Assembly: GCA_002336975.1 (NCBI GenBank) | Contig: DDFA01000060.1 | Location: 1 to 8,022, forward strand | From: Phyllobacteriaceae bacterium UBA1940 | GTDB lineage: Bacteria > Pseudomonadota > Alphaproteobacteria > Rhizobiales > Rhizobiaceae | Direction: 5' to 3' | Length of the DNA stretch: 8,022 bases | In this document: in pieces, positions 6,427-8,022 of the stretch | Layout of the letters: each line of letters starts with the position of its first letter | Position numbering within the stretch: the first letter of the stretch is position 1 | Translations under genes and position numbers: made by a program | Notes under the pieces: generated by a model | Databases searched by the model: none | What the model was told of the DNA's origin: nothing | The model's input: only the letters and a program-made list of their open reading frames with translations

Positions 6427-6867
6427 CTAGGTCGATGGCGTGATGAGTTTCATGATGGTCGCCGATGATGGGCAGATGGAAGAAAGCTGGCGTGTTGCCA
6501 GCACCGCGGCGGGTACGCTGGCCCGCTGGACTTCGGCAAATCCGATGTTTGCGAAGAAGGAAGCCGCGCTCGTCGTCGCGAGGAAGATGTCGCCGGCGTG
6601 GTCAAGGTTTGCCAATGTCTCCTCCACCACGGCGCGCCCGAGACCTTCGTCCCGTCGATCCGGCAGCACGACGACGGATCGGAGGAGACAATCGCCACCG
6701 CATCGCTCGATGCCGGAGAAGCCGGCGATCCGGCCATCTGCGGATACCGCCTTGAAAAAGGTCCGGCCTTCATCCTCGATGTCGTCGGTTGGCAAATGGG
6801 CATTCGTCAAAGCCACCTTCAGGCCCAGGTCGCTCCCGGCAATCGGCTCAAGGCGAATGGCGCTCAT
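6427..6867 (-). CDS. arsN2: ArsN2-like GNAT acetyltransferase of the ars operon
   Basis: A 146-residue GNAT-fold protein. LLRSVVVLPDRRDEGLGRAVVEE (61-83) holds the acetyl-CoA loop, and FFANIGFAEVQRASVPAAVLATRQLSSICPSSATIMK (104-140) is the C-terminal signature of the ArsN2 family found in ars operons. ArsN1 enzymes acetylate the amino group of organoarsenical antibiotics such as arsinothricin; the substrate of ArsN2 is less clear, so the reaction here is inferred. The frame stays open 19 codons further upstream, but ATG at 6867 is chosen because it overlaps the arsR stop as ATGA, the arrangement of coupled genes, and gives the natural N-terminus MSAIRLEPI. It is the second gene of the operon and ends 15 nt before arsC. 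Confidence 0.85.
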   Translation of the reverse strand: MSAIRLEPIAGSDLGLKVALTNAHLPTDDIEDEGRTFFKAVSADGRIAGFSGIERCGGDCLLRSVVVLPDRRDEGLGRAVVEETLANLDHAGDIFLATTSAASFFANIGFAEVQRASVPAAVLATRQLSSICPSSATIMKLITPST

Positions 6868-7217
6868 GACAGCTTCGCATCCGGTGCGCAGCAGGGTGTC
6901 AGTTCGGCGATGAGCGGAGCGCAAAGTTCCGTTGACCCACCGCAGCAGTCCTTCAGTAGGAACAATGTCAGTTCACGCAGGCCGTTGAGGTGGGCGCGAT
7001 ATATGATCGACCGGCTCTGCCGCTCGCTCGTGACCAGACCCGCCCGCGAAAGCGTCGCGAGATGCGCCGACATGGTGTTCTGGGGCACGTCGATGAGGCG
7101 TGCGAGCTCGCCGGCCGGAATGCCGGCGGGCTCGTGCCGAACGAGGAGTCGGAAGGTCTCCAGCCGCGTGGTCTGGGCCAAGGCGCCGAGCGCCACTATC
7201 GCTGAATTATTATCCAT
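6864..7217 (-). CDS. arsR: ArsR-family arsenite-responsive repressor
   Basis: A 117-residue winged-helix dimeric repressor. The helix-turn-helix is about residues 34-62 (PAGELARLIDVPQNTMSAHLATLSRAGLV), with the wing at SERQSRSIIYRAH. It lacks the ELCVCDL metal site of the E. coli-type ArsR. Instead, cysteines sit at the C-terminus: Cys91 and Cys92 in KDCCGG, Cys99, Cys109 and Cys110. The CC-x6-C pattern resembles the Acidithiobacillus-type ArsR, which binds As(III) with Cys95, Cys96 and Cys102, so As(III) sensing there is inferred. The ATG at 7217 gives the usual family N-terminus (MDNNSAIVALGALAQTTR). It is the first gene of a six-gene operon, its stop overlaps arsN2 by 4 nt, and it probably represses its own promoter just upstream. 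Confidence 0.95.
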   Translation of the reverse strand: MDNNSAIVALGALAQTTRLETFRLLVRHEPAGIPAGELARLIDVPQNTMSAHLATLSRAGLVTSERQSRSIIYRAHLNGLRELTLFLLKDCCGGSTELCAPLIAELTPCCAPDAKLS

Positions 7218-7218
7218 A

Positions 7219-7236
7219 TATCCAGAATAACGGATA
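7219..7236. promoter_or_regulatory. Inverted repeat over the arsR -10 element, likely ArsR operator
   Basis: TATCC (7219-7223) and GGATA (7232-7236) are perfect inverted arms separated by 8 AT-rich bases. The repeat covers the predicted -10 element and ends two bases before the arsR start codon. ArsR repressors bind AT-rich dyads over their own promoters, so this is the natural operator candidate; binding would block RNA polymerase until As(III) releases the repressor. Confidence 0.6.
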
Positions 7237-7251
7237 CATTTTGATTGTCAA
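7224..7251 (-). promoter_or_regulatory. Promoter of the ars operon
   Basis: On the - strand a perfect -35 TTGACA (7251-7246) is followed after 16 bp by TATTCT (7229-7224), matching four of six -10 positions. Transcription would start near 7218-7216, on or next to the arsR ATG at 7217. There is no room for a normal ribosome site, so the message may be leaderless, unless another -10 or a later start is used. Confidence 0.65.
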
Positions 7252-7293
7252 TCTAACTCTTGTGACTAATGACGCAGCGTGTGCTCCACGGCA

Positions 7294-7502
7294 TCATCGA
7301 CGGAAATGCGCGAGCGTTGGATTCTTGATGGCCAGATAGGCATGAAGATATGGCTGGGTCGAGCGTGTAGCCTCGTGGCCGGGATCCACAACGATATCAC
7401 CGTCGTATCGACGCCTGCGCCCAAGAGTTCCATGGCAGTACCGCTTCGCAGAGCGTACGGCAAAGCACGGTTGGTCAGCGGCGAACGGGTCCTTCTGGCC
7501 GC
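7294..7502 (-). pseudogene. Tyrosine recombinase (integrase) C-terminal relic, frameshifted
   Basis: In one - strand frame the residues SPLTNRALPYALRSGTAMELLGAGVDTTVISLW end at 7386. The next frame gives GHEATRSTQPYLHAYLAIKNPTLAHFRR from 7380 to a TGA at 7296-7294. Joined, they match the catalytic end of phage-type integrases (SPHTLRHTTAMELLQAGVDTTVIALWLGHES...TTQIYLHADLALK). The five bases 7381-7385 break the frame where Leu or a similar residue of WLGHE is expected. The HxxR histidine is replaced by Tyr (PYALR), while the GHE histidine and the nucleophile Tyr (in QPYLHA) remain. An in-frame TGA lies upstream at about 7505, and no catalytic N-terminal half was found, so the gene is dead. It lies directly upstream of arsR on the same strand and marks a mobile-element edge. 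Confidence 0.75.
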
Positions 7503-7611
7503 ATATCACTCGCTCTTCATCTTTTCGACCATGGGCGCATAGGGCAGTGGAGAACCGTCGACGTCGCCGGTTCTTGATGAAAATCGACTCGATGTCTTTC
7601 AATTTACGGAT

Positions 7612-7627
7612 GGGACACGGAGGTCCC
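7612..7627. repeat. Short perfect dyad GGGAC/GTCCC
   Basis: GGGAC (7612-7616) and GTCCC (7623-7627) are perfect inverted arms around six bases. The dyad abuts the longer imperfect repeat that follows. No T tract follows, so a terminator is unlikely. Confidence 0.5.
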
Positions 7628-7665
7628 ATTCTCAATTTGAATCGACCTGCGCTCAAATCGGAATG
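7627..7665. repeat. Imperfect inverted repeat, possible insertion-sequence end relics
   Basis: CATTCTCAATTTGA (7627-7640) and TCAAATCGGAATG (7653-7665) are near reverse complements, differing by one gap and about one base, around a 12-base centre. The arms could be two abutting element ends or a regulatory dyad. No transposase is adjacent, so the element origin is inference. Confidence 0.4.
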
Positions 7666-7758
7666 AGGGCAGGGGAGCGTGCGCAAGCAAGTGTCCCTGC
7701 TACCTTGGCCTGTTCAGTCTGCTTCACGACAGGGCCGGTGCACTGCTGGCACACAAGT

Positions 7759-7775
7759 CCCGCCCTCTTGGCGGG
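7759..7775. repeat. GC-rich hairpin, possible weak terminator
   Basis: CCCGCC (7759-7764) and GGCGGG (7770-7775) form a six-pair perfect stem with a five-base CTCTT loop. No run of T follows on either strand, so it may be a terminator-like structure or only a structural relic. Confidence 0.4.
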
Positions 7776-7811
7776 GATACGCCGGACCGGACTTCCTGAA
7801 GCGGTTACAAC

Positions 7812-7823
7812 TTTTCGCGAAAA
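7812..7823. repeat. Perfect palindrome TTTTCGCGAAAA
   Basis: The 12 bases are fully self-complementary and lie in an AT-rich pocket (GTTACAAC before, ATAGTATAAC after) within GC-rich DNA, about 75 bp before the small ORF at 7893. This is typical of a protein-binding site, for example a repressor operator, but no binder is identified. Confidence 0.5.
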
Positions 7824-7871
7824 ATAGTATAACCACGCCGACCTGTTGGTTCCTTGCAAGCGCTCATGCTC

Positions 7872-7894
7872 ACGTAGTGATCATACGTAGTGAT
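7872..7894 (+). repeat. Direct repeat ACGTAGTGAT, 13-bp period
   Basis: The 10-mer ACGTAGTGAT occurs at 7872-7881 and again at 7885-7894, with starts 13 bp apart. The first copy is part of the small dyad TCAC-GTA-GTGA (7870-7880). The pair lies directly against the start of the small + strand ORF, so operator or iteron-like half-sites are possible. Confidence 0.6.
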
Positions 7895-8022
7895 GAGGAG
7901 AACGGCGGAAATGCCGAGAGCGGAAAGTGGAAGCAGGGGACAGGAGGCCACCCGGCAATGGCGCAGGAAGGTCAGACGGGAACGCCGTCCGGAAACCGAT
8001 GCCGTCGACATGGCCCTTGCGG
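7893..8022 (+). CDS. Start of a small basic hypothetical protein, truncated by the window end
   Basis: The + frame is open from ATG 7893 (or ATG 7911 in the same frame) to the last base, with 43 codons visible. The product starts MRRTAEMPRAESGSRGQEAT and continues with the Arg-rich QWRRKVRRERRPETDAVDMALA, like the N-termini of small uncharacterised alphaproteobacterial proteins with a WRR...ETDAVDxALA pattern; I cannot name a family. GAGGAG at 7895-7900 lies 10 nt before ATG 7911 and favours that start. It is divergent from the ars operon and separated from it by the recombinase relic. The direct repeat overlaps its possible upstream start. Whether it is a true gene depends on sequence beyond the window. 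Confidence 0.4.
   Translation, partial: MRRTAEMPRAESGSRGQEATRQWRRKVRRERRPETDAVDMALA

Larger units (their letters stand above)
7503..7892. other. Non-coding stretch with several inverted repeats behind the recombinase relic
   Basis: About 390 bases hold no convincing gene; open frames here lack recognisable content. They do contain a dyad GGGAC/GTCCC, an imperfect inverted repeat at 7627-7665, a GC-rich hairpin at 7759-7775 and the palindrome TTTTCGCGAAAA at 7812-7823, each listed separately. The density of dyads and the neighbouring integrase relic suggest debris of mobile elements. Confidence 0.5.

Noticed and set aside
6868..6924. N-terminal extension of ArsN2
   Set aside because: It lies inside arsR; the ATGA overlap start at 6867 gives the natural family start.
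7653..7859. - strand frame with two CxxC-like cysteines
   Set aside because: A single QQC motif in an otherwise featureless frame crossing hairpins is not evidence of a gene.
7805..8011. - strand open frame of 68 codons
   Set aside because: It overlaps the opposite small ORF, has no ribosome site I could support and no known motif.
1..8022. CRISPR array, tRNA or rRNA genes
   Set aside because: No regularly spaced repeats of suitable length and no tRNA- or rRNA-like stretch were seen on either strand.

Overview
The window looks like GC-rich alphaproteobacterial DNA, most likely Rhizobiales. This rests on the wording of the proteins (for example GFHGLSYEW in acetate kinase), the ars gene set and the style of the FNR/FixK box; no rRNA or other marker is present to confirm it. 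It divides into a metal-ATPase/oxygen-limitation block (1-3311), a sparse spacer (3312-3697), an arsenic-resistance operon (3698-7251) and a decayed recombinase-bearing flank (7252-8022).

Left block. The + strand enters inside the last part of a P1B-type metal ATPase whose metal-site motif HEGGT points to the P1B-4 group. It carries a CTGCCT microsatellite and an apparent 1-base frameshift at its very end. Facing it on the - strand are a tandem universal stress protein (435-1160), acetate kinase (1270-2385) and a phosphotransacetylase-family enzyme (2382-3311). The last two overlap by 4 nt and should form a pta-ackA pair that interconverts acetyl-CoA and acetate with ATP synthesis. A near-perfect FNR/FixK-type site lies upstream of the stress protein at the spacing expected of an activated promoter, so this block is probably an oxygen-limitation module.

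Middle. 3312-3697 holds no convincing gene.

Right block. Six - strand genes form one tightly packed operon read from a promoter at about 7251: arsR, arsN2, thioredoxin-type arsC, acr3, glutaredoxin-type arsC and arsH. ArsR senses arsenite and represses. Two unrelated arsenate reductases make As(III), Acr3 exports it, ArsH is an NADPH:FMN flavoenzyme linked to organoarsenicals, and ArsN2 is an acetyltransferase of ars operons. The arsR -10 element lies inside an inverted repeat only a few bases from the start codon, which suggests autorepression and a leaderless or nearly leaderless mRNA.

Right flank. Behind arsR lies the C-terminal relic of a tyrosine recombinase, broken by a frameshift and lacking the HxxR histidine. 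It is followed by several inverted repeats, a 13-bp-period direct repeat and the start of a small + strand ORF that runs off the window. This suggests the ars operon arrived on, or sits next to, a mobile element. I found no clearly new system; the main oddities are the ATPase repeat and frameshift, the arsR promoter layout and the recombinase scar.
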